DNA of 64,000 nucleotides from NCBI GenBank assembly GCA_034336665.1, contig CM067584.1, forward strand, positions 1,302,001-1,366,000, read 5' to 3'. This DNA comes from Luscinia megarhynchos (Eukaryota > Chordata > Aves > Passeriformes > Turdidae). The translations under genes were made by a program, and so were the position numbers. The notes beneath the pieces are model-generated. The model was not told the DNA's origin, did no database searches, and saw only the letters and a list, made by a program, of their open reading frames with translations. Below, piece after piece: positions 34,013-45,109 of this stretch (position 1 is its first letter; every line of letters begins with the position of its first letter).

Positions 34013-37000
34013 TCACGAGCGGCTCCGGTCTTCATGGCTGCCTACAATCATTTTGCTGTACAGTTTCTGTTGCTCCTCCTTGAATGCATCTTTCACCTTC
34101 TCCCTTTTCAGTCCTCCATCCCTGGGAAGAGAGTCATGTCAGAGGCTGCAGGCAGGCACCATCCTCGTCTGGGACTGCCCAGGGTAAGTCAGAATCCCAG
34201 CGAGTGCTGGCAGCTGCCCCTGTGCCACAGGCTGCCAGGGCACACTGCACAGCACCTGTCCCCAGAGGGCATCACCTTCTTACCTGCTTCTGCCTGGAGC
34301 TGCCCACACAGCCCTGCACTGAGCTCTAAACAGCAACTGTGCCAGAAACATGAGCTGCTCTAGTACCACTACAGGAGACTGCCTGCCTGCCTGCCTCCTG
34401 GGCTTTGAGACCTAAGTGCCTGGGAAAGCAAGTTCCCAAGCTGAACACACCTTGCTGAGTGGAAACAAGTCAAACCCAGGGCATGCCAATGTAAGCTAAA
34501 ATCACAGAATGAAGCCCTGATGCCCAGCATACAAAAGAAGAAAAGACTTTGGTCCCGTTTACGGAAGAACATTCCTCCAGAGCCTGCTCTACCCTAAACA
34601 AGAAACAAAATGAGCTCTACAGCCCATGAGCACATGCCAGGACCCAGAACAAGAAATTCTGGCACCAGGAAGAGAAAAGCCTGCTTGGACTCACCAGAGC
34701 AGATCCACAAGGCCCCCCTGCCTGGCAATGGCTGACTTCACTCGATTGGCAAACTGCACTGCATCCTCTTCAGGCTGTGGTAAAATAAGACTGTTCAGCA
34801 GGAGCAAAGGACCAAACAGGAAAACAGTCAGAAAGGCTGGGTTCACCTCACCTGCCTAGTCATCGGGGGCAAGTACCAGACACTGCAGACGATGGCCCAG
34901 CTGGTCATCATCCTCAGGAGGTAGGTCACCATGCCGTACTTGCTGCTGTTCCAAAAGGCATCTCCAAACTGGGGGTCATACTACAAAGGCAGAAGAGTTC
35001 ATGGAAGTCAGGCAGTGGCTGCACCCTCTCTGAGGCTCCAACTTCCACCCCAAACTGAGCTACAGGCCAGCTCTCCCAGAGCACTGCATGGAGTGACCTC
35101 AGCTCTCCTGTGCCCTCAGACCAGTCTGGACTGGGCTGCCAAGACAGATACAGAGGGACAGACAGACTCGTGTATTAAGAACATTGCCTTGTCATACCTT
35201 GATGGCTACAGGATAAACTGTGGCTCCGATTTCAAAGCTCCCCTTTTTGAACATCATCACAGATGTGTTGTTGATGCATGTTCCTGTAAGAGGCAAGCAC
35301 AGTCTTAACTTTCCTCTGCAAGTCATTCAGAAGTTTAAGCTACAGGCTTAAGGGCAGGGCCACAGGAACCCTAACTCTCCCCTAACTCTCAGTCCAAGCC
35401 CTGCTCTCTGTATGCACAGAATGGGTCACTGGGACATCATGTGTGACTCCTGCATTCTGGGCCCACTCAGCTCCAAAGACACAATGTCCCTTTTGTCTCA
35501 GTGGAGGGTCTCAAACCCTTGGCTGTGTAAGAAGGAAAGGAACAGAGATGTGCTATTTCAAGGTGCCTTCTCCACCCAGTGCTTCTCTGGCTTTTCTGCA
35601 CTCACCTTCCGGAAAAATAAGAATGGGCAGTTTGCTTTTGTCCTGGACATGTTCTGTGAGCCTAAACAGAAAAGTGTCAAAAAATTAGCAGAAGGGACAG
35701 ATGCTCCCAGAAGCAATCCAACAGCGCACAGTCCTTAACCTGCAGTCACCAGGGACTATCAGGGTGCCAACAACCGGGGCACAATCTCCTATGATGCCAT
35801 GCAGTGTCTCCATCCAAGGGAGGTGAGCAGCCCCCTACCCCCAGCCTCCAGAGCCACCCCTGCAGGCAGGGACTGTCACCTTCTGGCGACGAGGTGACGA
35901 TCTTTGACCTCGGAACGCTCGAACCACACGTGGGGACAGGCTTTCACCATGGCTCTCTGTATCACACCCATGAGCCCTCCATGGATCTGACCCACCTGAA
36001 CAGGGCAAGAAGACACAAGTTACAAGACCTGGGCACATGTGACAGTCAAGGCAGCGCCCAGTTTCACAGCTAAACTGAGGTTCATCTTCCCAGCCCTGCC
36101 CTGCAAGGGCTAAGAGCAAAAGTCCCAGGTGCCAACTGGACAGAAAGATACAGCAAACCCCAAGTGCTTTCCCTGTAGCAGGAGGTCCAGCTGGGGAAGA
36201 ACAACAGCAAAGCCTAGAGCTCTCCTTGCGAAGCTGCGCCCACAGACCCCTGCTGCTTTCAGCTCCAGGCTGAGCTTGCACAAACAGAGTCTGACAGTGC
36301 CCTGCCATGCCATGCAGGGACAAGTAATTCCACATGCTCAAAGGACTCCTGTGCCTACTTCCTGCCCCATAACAAACTTCCTGCTCCCTCCATGCAGGCA
36401 GCCAGCCCCAGGCAGGCAGAGCTGGTACCTTACCATTGCATAGTAGCCATCACTGGCCAGGATGATCACATCAATGGGGGAGGTGTGATTGGCCACACAG
36501 ATGCCTCCATTGCGGGGTCTGTTCTCTCTAGACGCAAAAACAAAGGCAGAGGTGAAGAAAGAGGAAGGAAGCATGAGAGCTGCATAATGCCTGGCCTGGA
36601 GCACCTCCTGGGCAGGGAGAGCCCGGGGCAGCCAGGCCTTCCTTACCTGTCGTGGTAGGTGATGATGGCTGTGAGGGCACGCACGCAGATCCGGTAACAC
36701 ATCAGGTGCACGTGTTTGCTCAGGAAGTCCTTACACCTGCAGCCCAGGACAGAGACCATCACTCCCCAGCCCTACAATATCCCCTCTAACAGTGCCACTC
36801 AGCCCAGCTGCTCCAGGCTGTGGAATCCAGCCAAGCCTTCCCATCTCTGCTACAGAAATACAGGATGTCCTGAGATTTGCCGTCAGCTGATCACTGATTC
36901 CCAACTCATGAGAATAAAATTTTGGCCTTTGCTCTTTTCTGTTATTACTCCTTTCAGAGGACAGGGCTGAGTGCTCTGCCACCAACTTAGTGCTCAATCT

Positions 37001-40000
37001 AGACCCTTTGTTGAAAATGGCAGGGTGTCCACTCCGGAGAGACCACGTTGCCAGGACCACCTGCTGTGTCTGCAGGTGGTAGAACAGAGCAGGGAAAATT
37101 TCAGGATTATCAGGTCTCAAACGGCATGGAGTGCTCCCCATCTGCTCCTCCCTCGAAGATGAACTCACCTTCCATTTGGCAAATATCCCACCACTGTGGT
37201 ACCAGTGACCAACAAGCTGATGCCAGTAAATGCCAGGGCTATCCTGCAGAAAGAGAGAAACCACATGCTAGCAAAGGCAGTGCAGCAGCAGCTTCCTGGC
37301 AGGCCGGGCTGCAGCAGCACCCACCGGAGGGGCAGCAGGAAGCAGTAGCGGATGAGCACGCCGAGCCCCCAGAGCACAGTGAGGCGCAGGCTGATGTACT
37401 GGAAGTTGTAGTTGGTCCTGCTGAGCAGGTTCCAGGACTCCAGCTCTTCAGCTGAGAACCTCTTGGTCACTTCATCGTCCATGATGGTCTCGATGCCTTT
37501 GCGGCAGAAATAGAAGATATCTGAGAGCTCAAACTCGGGGGTGTCCAGGGCTTTGCCGCTGCCGCTCCGGCGCATCTCCTTGATCTCCTCCTCCAGCGAC
37601 GTTGGCTCCTTGGCAATGATACCTGCAGCACACCGCAGGCAGCCCTGAGCCAGCTGGGACTCGCCCACCCAAAGAGGGACAAAAGCCAAGGCCCTTCCTC
37701 ACCCACCCTCCTCAGGGTCCCCTTCTTCCTCCAGTCCAGACAGGCAGAAACCAGCCCTCCCCACTATCTAAAAAAGAAACACTCCTGGGGTGATTCCCTG
37801 CCCTTCCTGGTGAAACAGCTCTCTAGAACTCCCACCTACATGGGAAAGATTTCCCAACAGACCTCAGCTGCCTGGAGACATCACATTTACCCCACCTCCC
37901 CAAAAGAATTTTCAACTCCATGTACCCGTGCAGGGCAGGATCTCACCATTGACATAGGGCTTGTACAACGGATGGTTCTTCTCCTTGGCACCACGCTCTA
38001 TTCTCAGTGTTGCCCACTGCAAGACAGACAGGACAACCAGGATTGGCAAGGCCTATAGCTCCATGCTACTGCCCATTTTAGAGCTGACTTGCAGGAAGGA
38101 CCACAGTTCAGGGGAGAAGATGGGGCTAAAGCAGGAGGCTTCTATACAGAACTGAAAGAGTGAGTGATGAACCCAACTGAACTGAGGTGGAAGCAGAGAC
38201 TGGCCTGGGAAAGAGAGTGTGCCAGAGGGAAGAAGAGTGCTGAGATGGCACAGCAAGATTTTCTGCAGTTTCCATGACCTCTCAGCTCTGCTGCACCTTG
38301 CACATGGTTGCCACTGCACAGCTTCAGGCTGAGCTGTGCATCCTGCTGAGGTGTCTGCACCACAGTGTAGGAAGCTGGTCAGAGGACCAGTGCTAGTTTT
38401 CAACCCTTGTTTCTTCCAAATTCAAAGCAGAGTCTTTGTTCTCAGGTTGCTGCTGAAAACATCAGGCTGATGATGGGATAAGATCCTTTCCCCTCTGATT
38501 CAGCTAATGGCTGCTGCTGCTTCTCAGCTCAGCAATCTGCCCAAAACAGCAACAGCAAGCACCCTCAGACAGCTGGTTGCCAAATCCTGTGCCAGGACTA
38601 CTTGTTCTCTCAGGTAATTTTCAAGGGCACCAGCATAAACTGCAGGCTGTATTTCTGTGCAGTTTCCCTGCCTGCCCTCCAAACAACCTCCACAGCCTGC
38701 AGTTCATATAGGTGTGGAATGAGGAGGACTTGTGTACAACATGCTGATTTGTGAAGAGGGGATGTTGCTGGGAACTCTGGCATCCCAATCTCAGCCCACA
38801 GCAGCAGCAGATCAGGAGGAAGCAATGAGGGAATGCTAATTGCAGCTGGAGTGTCCTGCTCACCTTGCAGCTGCCTCTGCCAGCAATTAGAACTCCAGGA
38901 TTGCAGAAGATTGCCTACATGCTGCCGTCCCAGAAGTCAGGAGAGGAGCTCTGGCCCCGCAGGAGCTGAGCAGTCTGTGGACAAGGCAGTGCTTGCAAGC
39001 CCAGCACATCTCCATCCTGACTGCGGCAGCACAGACCCAGCCTCCCACTGAGTCACAGGCAGTGCCTCCCTCCCTGCCCACCAGCAGGGCTGTGCTGGCT
39101 GCACACAGCTCCGGCAGCTCGGGCTGTGTCCCACCAGCTTCCAGACCCTGCCACGTGCTGCCCCTCTGGCTCCCGACACTGGCCTCGAGCACTGGGAAAA
39201 TATCTCGAGTAAATAATTGCCCTCCAAAATACAGTTCTGAATGGTCAAACTTATTGAGTGAGTTTTTCACCAAATCAGTGACCAACTGTGCATGAGTGCT
39301 CCTCTAAGCACCACTAAGATTCTTTAATAAAAGCTGAAATAGACTTCCCACTCTTTTCAGAAAAATAGTTTCAAATACCAGTAGAGGTGTTGAGAGTAAA
39401 TGTTCCTGAATCAAAGGAAAGGAACACATTGTGAAAAGTTCAATTTGAAACGTTTTTCTGCCCACTTCAGTCAGTAAATTTGTAGTCAGGTCTTTGGATT
39501 TCTGTTTAATGAAGCACACCACAAAGCCCAGGGTCTTCCCATTGATTCCTCAGGCTTTTGGGAGGACTCAAGAGTTTAAAGAGGTGAACACTCTGAGCTC
39601 CAGGGCTGTCTTTCCAAGCCAGCCAGTACAGGGATACTCTGGGTACCATCAGCCCTGTTCCAACAGCAATAGCTATACCATACATCCTTTAGCAGCATCA
39701 ACTCCATATTTAAGAGCCTAAAACCTCCCTAGCAAACACTTTGCCTTTCACCTGGGCTGCCAGGGTAGGGCAGTATAGGCTTTACCTACTACTCTTAGTA
39801 GATATAAAATTCTGGTCTGGTCAGGAACTTGCTTCAAGAGGTGTTGGCTCGCAGACAGCCCATAAAATTAGTCCACCAAAGGCAGGCAAGGGAACAGCAT
39901 GACAACAAGTTGGAAAATTCCACTTGGCCTCTCTGTGCCAAGAGGGTGGGCAAGGGCAAGGGCTGCTGGTTGTCCTCCAAGGCAGCAGCTCCAGACACGG

Positions 40001-40682
40001 CTCAGTAGGTGACACTCCAGGACAGAAGCACGTTGAGAGCTCTGGGTTCTGGCCACAGACCACTCAGGACTCGCAGCACAAAAGTCCTGCCTTAGCTCCT
40101 CTGCTCTTGCTTTGCCCAAATGTGTCCTGGAGAGCAGCAAGCTGCTGGCTGCAGCCTGCTCCCTCCCTATCACACCTGACACCAAGCAGCAGCAGCAGCA
40201 CTCTGGAACATGAACCCCCTCCAAGCCACCCCTCAGATCCTGCTGCACTCCTGCCAGGCCCTGCTACACTACTGCTTTAGTTGAAGACTTACTGGATTAA
40301 TTACAGGGAAAAAACAGCCCACAAACACAGGTCTTGTAAACTGCACTTGGCTGAGATGAGACAAAGAGGGCAACTGGCAGCAGCACGACATCCACAGCCC
40401 AGCCCGCCACTCCAGTCACCCACAATGCCCTCCTGAGGCAAAAGCCTCTCCTCCTATCATGACCATCCTTGGACAAACCTTTGCAAACACACAGAACATT
40501 CTGAAAATATGACTTACCTGAAAAATCTTTAATAAAGTTTTCATGTAAACCTTGCGGATGCCAAAGGAGACTCCAAAAATTGCTGGCACAATGATGAAAA
40601 CCAGAAGCAGAGTGAAGAGGACAGTTATGGAAATCCCCAAGAGATTAACCACTAAGCTGTCAAAGGGCAGCAGGAGGAACAT
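34013..40682 (-). CDS. GPAT4: Glycerol-3-phosphate acyltransferase 4
   Basis: Twelve coding exons, in transcript order: 40682-40518, 38016-37947, 37622-37325, 37243-37169, 36736-36647, 36527-36434, 35995-35880, 35661-35606, 35283-35198, 34980-34852, 34774-34695 and 34121-34013. They give 455 residues (human 456). The protein is an ER membrane enzyme that acylates glycerol-3-phosphate at sn-1, the first step of triglyceride synthesis. It starts MFLLLPFDSLVVNLLGISIT, with an N-terminal hydrophobic segment and more hydrophobic segments at about 155-200. Acyltransferase motifs: HTSPID (247-252, catalytic H-x4-D), GGLMGVIQR (270-278), FPEGTC (319-324) and VYPVAIK (344-350). The C-terminus ends EDRSRS. 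All motifs are intact. The neighbour upstream on the same strand is the PPP1R3C-like gene. Confidence 0.98.
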
Positions 40683-42762
40683 GGTGAAGGGCCCAGGCAA
40701 GGCTGGTGCCCTGCAGCCAGACAGAAGGGCTGCTCGCAGCAATGAACCAGTGCTCCTGTTACTCAGCAGCAGTGTCACACATGCACTGAGTCTGCAGCGT
40801 GCTCAGAGACTCCATTCCAAAGTTCACATCCTCCTGGGGCTCTGAGAGAGGGAATGCAACAGGATCACAGAGAGCACTTGGGAAAACAAGCCAAGAGCCT
40901 GCCAGGAGCTCAGGGGAGCTCAGAGCAGATGGTGCACGCACACCGCTTTGTCCGTGGGCAGCTGGTGGGCACGGCAGCAACCCGCCTGCAGGGATGGATC
41001 CCCTCCCAGGCTGCCACCGAGCAAGTCCTGCTGCGAGGCAGCTCGTGGAGAAGCTGGCAGCAGAATCCCCTCCTGGCTGCTGAGAGCATGCAGAGTCTCT
41101 TCAGAGGGACAAGGTGGAGTCCATCCCTGAGCCTGCATTGGAGGAGATCGAGGGAGTTGGCACTCACAGGAGCCTACCGGACGTGGAGCTATTATTGTTC
41201 TCCCCACGAGGACACCAACACTCCTCGCATGACGCCTGGAACAAGTTTAATTCTGGAGGCCCCTGGCATCCACTCACACCGAAGGGTCATTCCAGACACG
41301 AATGAAGCTTGTGCTCCTGGAAAGCTTTCAAACAGCGAGCTGGCTTCTTGGCAGATGTGGCACTCACATGCCACCAGCAGCAGAGCAGGAGAGCAACTGA
41401 AGTCAGCAGATCAGAGAGACGTCAATGCAGAGAGCGCGGCAGAGGGCCAGAGACAGTGGGCTCCGAAACCTGGAAGGCAGTACTTGTGCTGAGGTCACAG
41501 CATTCAGAGCAGCTCCCGAGACAGCCAGACCGAGACTGATACTCTAGCTACTGCCTGTCACTGTCACAGACTTGGGAATCACCTCCTGCTGCCATTCATC
41601 CTGTATTTTCATACCATGCACACCTCAGATGGAGCAGACTCATCCAGAACCACACCTATGGCACAGGATGCTGCAATGAGGTCTCAAGTACAGGAAAGGA
41701 GTCACAGAAAACTGCTCCTTCATGACCAAGACCTTCTCATGTCGCTCATTTCAAGGGCATCCCAGAGGACTGAGGAAACCAGGTACCCAGATTCCTGAGT
41801 AGGCATCACTTCCTCTGCTCCCGTACATCTCATCCCCAGTGACAAAGGGCAGATTACAAATAGCTCAGGACAGGAAGTTAGCCTAAGGGGAGAATTACTG
41901 CTGATGATTAGTCAAAGAGGAACTTGCTGGGGTACAGGGACCAGTCAAAGGTCATGCACCCACAGGGCCAGCAGCGGCTTGTGACAAAAAATGAGTCTGC
42001 TAGGGGGAGACTCCCCTCTGGACACCACCTTCACCAGGCTACGGAGTCTCACCCGAGTACAGGATTTAGCAGGTACCCGACAAGCACAAAGGGCAAAGGA
42101 GAGTCTGTAAAGATTCTTCTGCAGCCCTGTACACCGTGTTCCAGCTGCTGGTTAAACACCGCTGTACCGCTAATGTTAAGAACAGCGTTAGTGCTTCCAA
42201 GGCACACACAGAGCACGCAGTGGGAGAGGCAGCTCGTCACGCACACGTGCATTGCCCATTACGGCGCAGCTGTCACCCATCGGAACCAGGACTCGTGCCG
42301 GCGAACCGGTCCGACCGGCCGCAGGAGCCCAGCTCCGACTGCGCTGCCCGCTGTGCCCGCCACGGCAGAGCCCACGTGTGCCGCAGCGCTGCCCGGGGCC
42401 GGCCCCGCCCGGGGCGGGGGCACGGCGGGCGGGCCCGGCAGGCACGGACACCGCGGCCCGCGCCGCCGCTCGGGCTGCACGGCCGCCCGGAGCCGGGGCG
42501 GCGGCGGCTCTGCTCCCCGGGAGCGCCGGGGCCCGGCCCGCCCGCCGGCCTTCGTCCTCGCTGCGCGCTGGGCGGGGGCGGCGCGGCCGCAACGCGACGG
42601 GGAGGCCGCGGAGCCGGGATAACGGCGGGCGGCGGGCCGGGCCCTGTCCGCACGGCGCGCGGAGCGGCGGCGCCGGGCCCGCGCGGGCGGGAGGGGGTGC
42701 GGAGGCCGCTCCGGGCGGTCACTCCCTCACTCCCGCCCTCACTCCCTCCCTCCCTCACTCAC

Positions 42763-42850
42763 CTGCCGCCGCCGCCGCCGCCGCCGGGCCCCGCTCCGCC
42801 CCGCCACGTGCCGTGCGCGCCCCCGCTCCGCGCGAGTTACGTCAGCGCGC
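42763..42850 (-). promoter_or_regulatory. GPAT4 5' non-coding exon end and CpG-island promoter
   Basis: On the minus strand a GGCGGCGGCAG exon end is followed by GTGAGTGAGTGAG, so the non-coding first exon should end at 42763. Upstream lie an E-box CACGTG (42805-42810) and a CRE-like TGACGTAA (42844-42837), both common in metabolic-gene promoters. The whole 42.28-42.95 kb interval is a dense CpG island. The transcription start itself is not visible. Confidence 0.6.
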
Positions 42851-42987
42851 CGCCTGCGGGAGCGCGCCCGCAGGTCCGCCCCGCCCTGCCCCCGTCCCCG
42901 CTAGAGGGCGCGCGCGAGCGCGCCGTTCCCGCGCCGGCCCCACCCCCGCGCGGGCGGAGCAGAGGCACGAGTCCGAAGCGCCGTCAC

Positions 42988-42993
42988 TTTATT
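42988..42993 (-). terminator. Poly(A) signal of the PPP1R3C-like gene
   Basis: The minus strand reads AATAAA about 440 bp after the stop codon of the PPP1R3C-like gene. It is only about 150 bp upstream of the GPAT4 CRE, so the end of this gene nearly abuts the GPAT4 promoter. Confidence 0.7.
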
Positions 42994-43429
42994 AACTCCC
43001 CGGTACAGCACCAACGGGCGGAGGCACCCGCGCTCCCGGCCCGGCAACCCCGCGCTGAGTCCCTTGTCGGGACCGCGGCTTGGAGAGCGCCTGCAGCGGG
43101 AGGCCCCGGCAGCGCCAGGCCCGTGCTCCCTCCTCACAAGGCACTTGGGCAGCATCGGCCCCGGGGTGGCTCAGACACGGCCGCGGGCCCAGCCCACAGC
43201 CGCTCCCTTGTCACTCCCCTACTCTCCTGTTGCCCCGAGAACCTACACGTAGGAGTTACTTCAAGCAGCAGCTTCCAGCCTCTGTAGCAGCAGCAAGATG
43301 TGAAGAAGCTTCTGCAGAGACTGGCAGCTGCACAGAGCAGCAGACCATGAAGGAGCTAACAAAACCGTGAGCAGCCCTTGTACCAGCCGGGACAGGAAGG
43401 GCACCTACATCTCTCCCCGCGCTGCCTTC

Positions 43430-44296
43430 CTACCAATAAGGAGCTTGGGTCTCTGAGTGCCGCCAGGTCTGCAGCTGCGAAAGGACTAGAGCAGCAGCCC
43501 CAGAGGTGCCAAGGTGCTCCCAAGCCTTGCTGGCACTCTTGACAGCATGAGAGGCAGGGCGGATCATGCCCACATGGCGGATCGTGTAGTTCTTCCCGTG
43601 GTTGTTGTCCCAGTGGGTCTTTTGTCCACACTGGAAGGAGATGCAGAACTCTGTGCCCCTATGGGAAATGGATGGCTTGGGCAGGGTAAACTCAAAAGAG
43701 AAGATGTCTGTGTCAGCTGAGCCATAGGTGCTGTGCATGTACTGGCAAGAGATGTCCCGGAAGCTCTTCCAGCCATCCAAGGTGATGCGGACCATCACTT
43801 TCTTCTCGTACTCGATGTTTCTAACCCTCACTGTCCCTGACAGAGCACGGTCCTGGATCACACAGCTCTCCAGGCAGACAAAGTTGCTGTGCAGGCTGTT
43901 GCGGAAAGCCACATAGTTTGCAGACGGCTGTGGGAAGTCCAGCACATACCTGCACACTTCTGGGCGCAAGTCCCACAGCCTAGGTCGGAAAGAAGCAAGG
44001 TCTGACAGGGCATGCTGCAAATCACAGAGGTCCTCCTCAATCTTTGAGAAGAAGCGGACAGCTGTCAGTGAGAGCCCCTTCATATCAGCAAACACAACCC
44101 GCTTCTTCTTCTGGCCCTTGCAGCTCTTGCTACTGTCTCGCCGCTCTGGCTCGGGTTCTGCGCTCAGCTTCTGGTTGAGACAGGATCGGAGGGGCTTACG
44201 GCCTCGGCTGCCCCGCAGCTCCTCGTAGGAGTTCAGCAGCTTGCGGATGGGGGGCGAGTGGCTCAGGCAGAGCCGCACGGCCAGGTCCACGGGCAT
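43430..44296 (-). CDS. Protein phosphatase 1 glycogen-targeting subunit, PPP1R3C-like
   Basis: One large exon from an acceptor at 44329 encodes 288 residues from the ATG at 44296. The protein should bring PP1 to glycogen and favour glycogen synthesis. The PP1-docking RVxF motif is RVVF at residues 66-69, within KKKRVVFADMKGLSL. A CBM21 glycogen-binding domain (about 130-250) includes NFVCLESCVIQDRALSGTV, GWKSF and the hallmark HWDNNHGKNYTI. The start MPVDLAVRLCLSHSPP strongly resembles PPP1R3C (MPVDVAMRLCLAHSPP) rather than PPP1R3B. As in PPP1R3C, the exon opens with an in-frame GTG codon after the acceptor, so an upstream exon may add a few residues; I could not identify it. The C-terminus is shorter than in PPP1R3C. 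I recall no gene between GPAT4 and GINS4 in mammals. Confidence 0.88.
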   Translation of the reverse strand: MPVDLAVRLCLSHSPPIRKLLNSYEELRGSRGRKPLRSCLNQKLSAEPEPERRDSSKSCKGQKKKRVVFADMKGLSLTAVRFFSKIEEDLCDLQHALSDLASFRPRLWDLRPEVCRYVLDFPQPSANYVAFRNSLHSNFVCLESCVIQDRALSGTVRVRNIEYEKKVMVRITLDGWKSFRDISCQYMHSTYGSADTDIFSFEFTLPKPSISHRGTEFCISFQCGQKTHWDNNHGKNYTIRHVGMIRPASHAVKSASKAWEHLGTSGAAALVLSQLQTWRHSETQAPYW

Positions 44297-44394
44297 GGCT
44301 GGGGGCGCGACAGCCCGCCCGCTGCACACCTGGAAAAGCCTAGAGGCGAAGAGGGGGTCAGGCGGCGGGTCCCCGGAGAGCCCCCCGCCCCGCC

Positions 44395-44795
44395 CGGCCC
44401 CGCTGCGCTCACTCGCCGCAGCTCATCGCTCTGCCCGGCCCCGCTGCGCTCCGCTCCCGCCCGGCCCCGCCGCGCTCCGCTCCCGCCCGGCCCCGCTGCG
44501 CTCACTCGCCGCAGCTCATCGCTCCCGCCCGGCCCCGCTGCGCTCACTCGCCGCAGCTCATCGCTCCGCCCGGCCCCGCTGCGCTCCGCTCCCGCCCGGC
44601 CCCGCTGCGCTCACTCGCCGCAGCTCATCGCTCCGCCCGGCCCCGCCGCGCTCCGCTCCCGCCCGGCCCCGCTGCGCTCACTCGCCGCAGCTCATCGCTC
44701 CGCCCGGCCCCGCTGCGCTCCGCTCCCGCCCGGCCCCGCTGCGCTCACTCGCCGCAGCTCATCGCTCCGCCCGGCCCCGCCGCGCTCCGCTCCCG
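44395..44795 (-). repeat. 67-bp GC-rich minisatellite upstream of the PPP1R3C-like exon
   Basis: GCTCAT (minus-strand ATGAGC) recurs at 44421, 44514, 44556, 44623, 44690 and 44757. The period is 67 bp for the last three intervals, with variants of 42 and 93 bp caused by loss or gain of a 25-26 bp sub-unit CGCTCCGCTCCCGCCCGGCC. On the minus strand each copy reads ATGAGCTGCGGCGAGTGAGC. Confidence 0.93.
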
Positions 44796-44854
44796 CCGCG
44801 GCGGCTCCGCGGCACTGGAGCCCCGGGAGCGCCCGCGGCCGGGACACCCCGCGC

Positions 44855-44895
44855 CAGCCAATCCGCGCGGGCGCCGCGCTGCGGGCGGCCAATGG
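44855..44895 (-). promoter_or_regulatory. CCAAT boxes in the CpG island of the PPP1R3C-like gene
   Basis: Two CCAAT pentamers, at 44858-44862 and 44889-44893, sit in a dense CpG island upstream of the tandem repeat. They are a likely proximal promoter for the PPP1R3C-like gene. The start site is not determined. Confidence 0.5.
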
Positions 44896-45109
44896 GGCCC
44901 GGCCCCGCCCCCGGCGCGAGCCGCACGGCGCCCGCAGAGCCGCCGGTCCCGGGCCCGCGGCCGCCTTGTACCGCGCCAGGCACCGGCTAGCAGGGGAAAC
45001 AGCACACAAATGGGCCCCGGTGCCAGAGAAACACGAGTGCTTTTGGAGCACCAGTATCTGGGCAACCATCAGCACCGGGAGAAAGAGGAGCATGTTCCTC
45101 TTACCTAAC

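Noticed and set aside
42136..43287. A 383-codon plus-strand open frame in the GPAT4 CpG island
   Set aside because: CpG-island composition removes stops. The sequence reads as low-complexity alanine, proline and arginine with no domain.
43430..44329. Start codon at 44329 for the PPP1R3C-like protein
   Set aside because: The codon there is GTG directly after a splice acceptor, equivalent to the first codon of PPP1R3C exon 2. The first ATG in this exon is at 44296.
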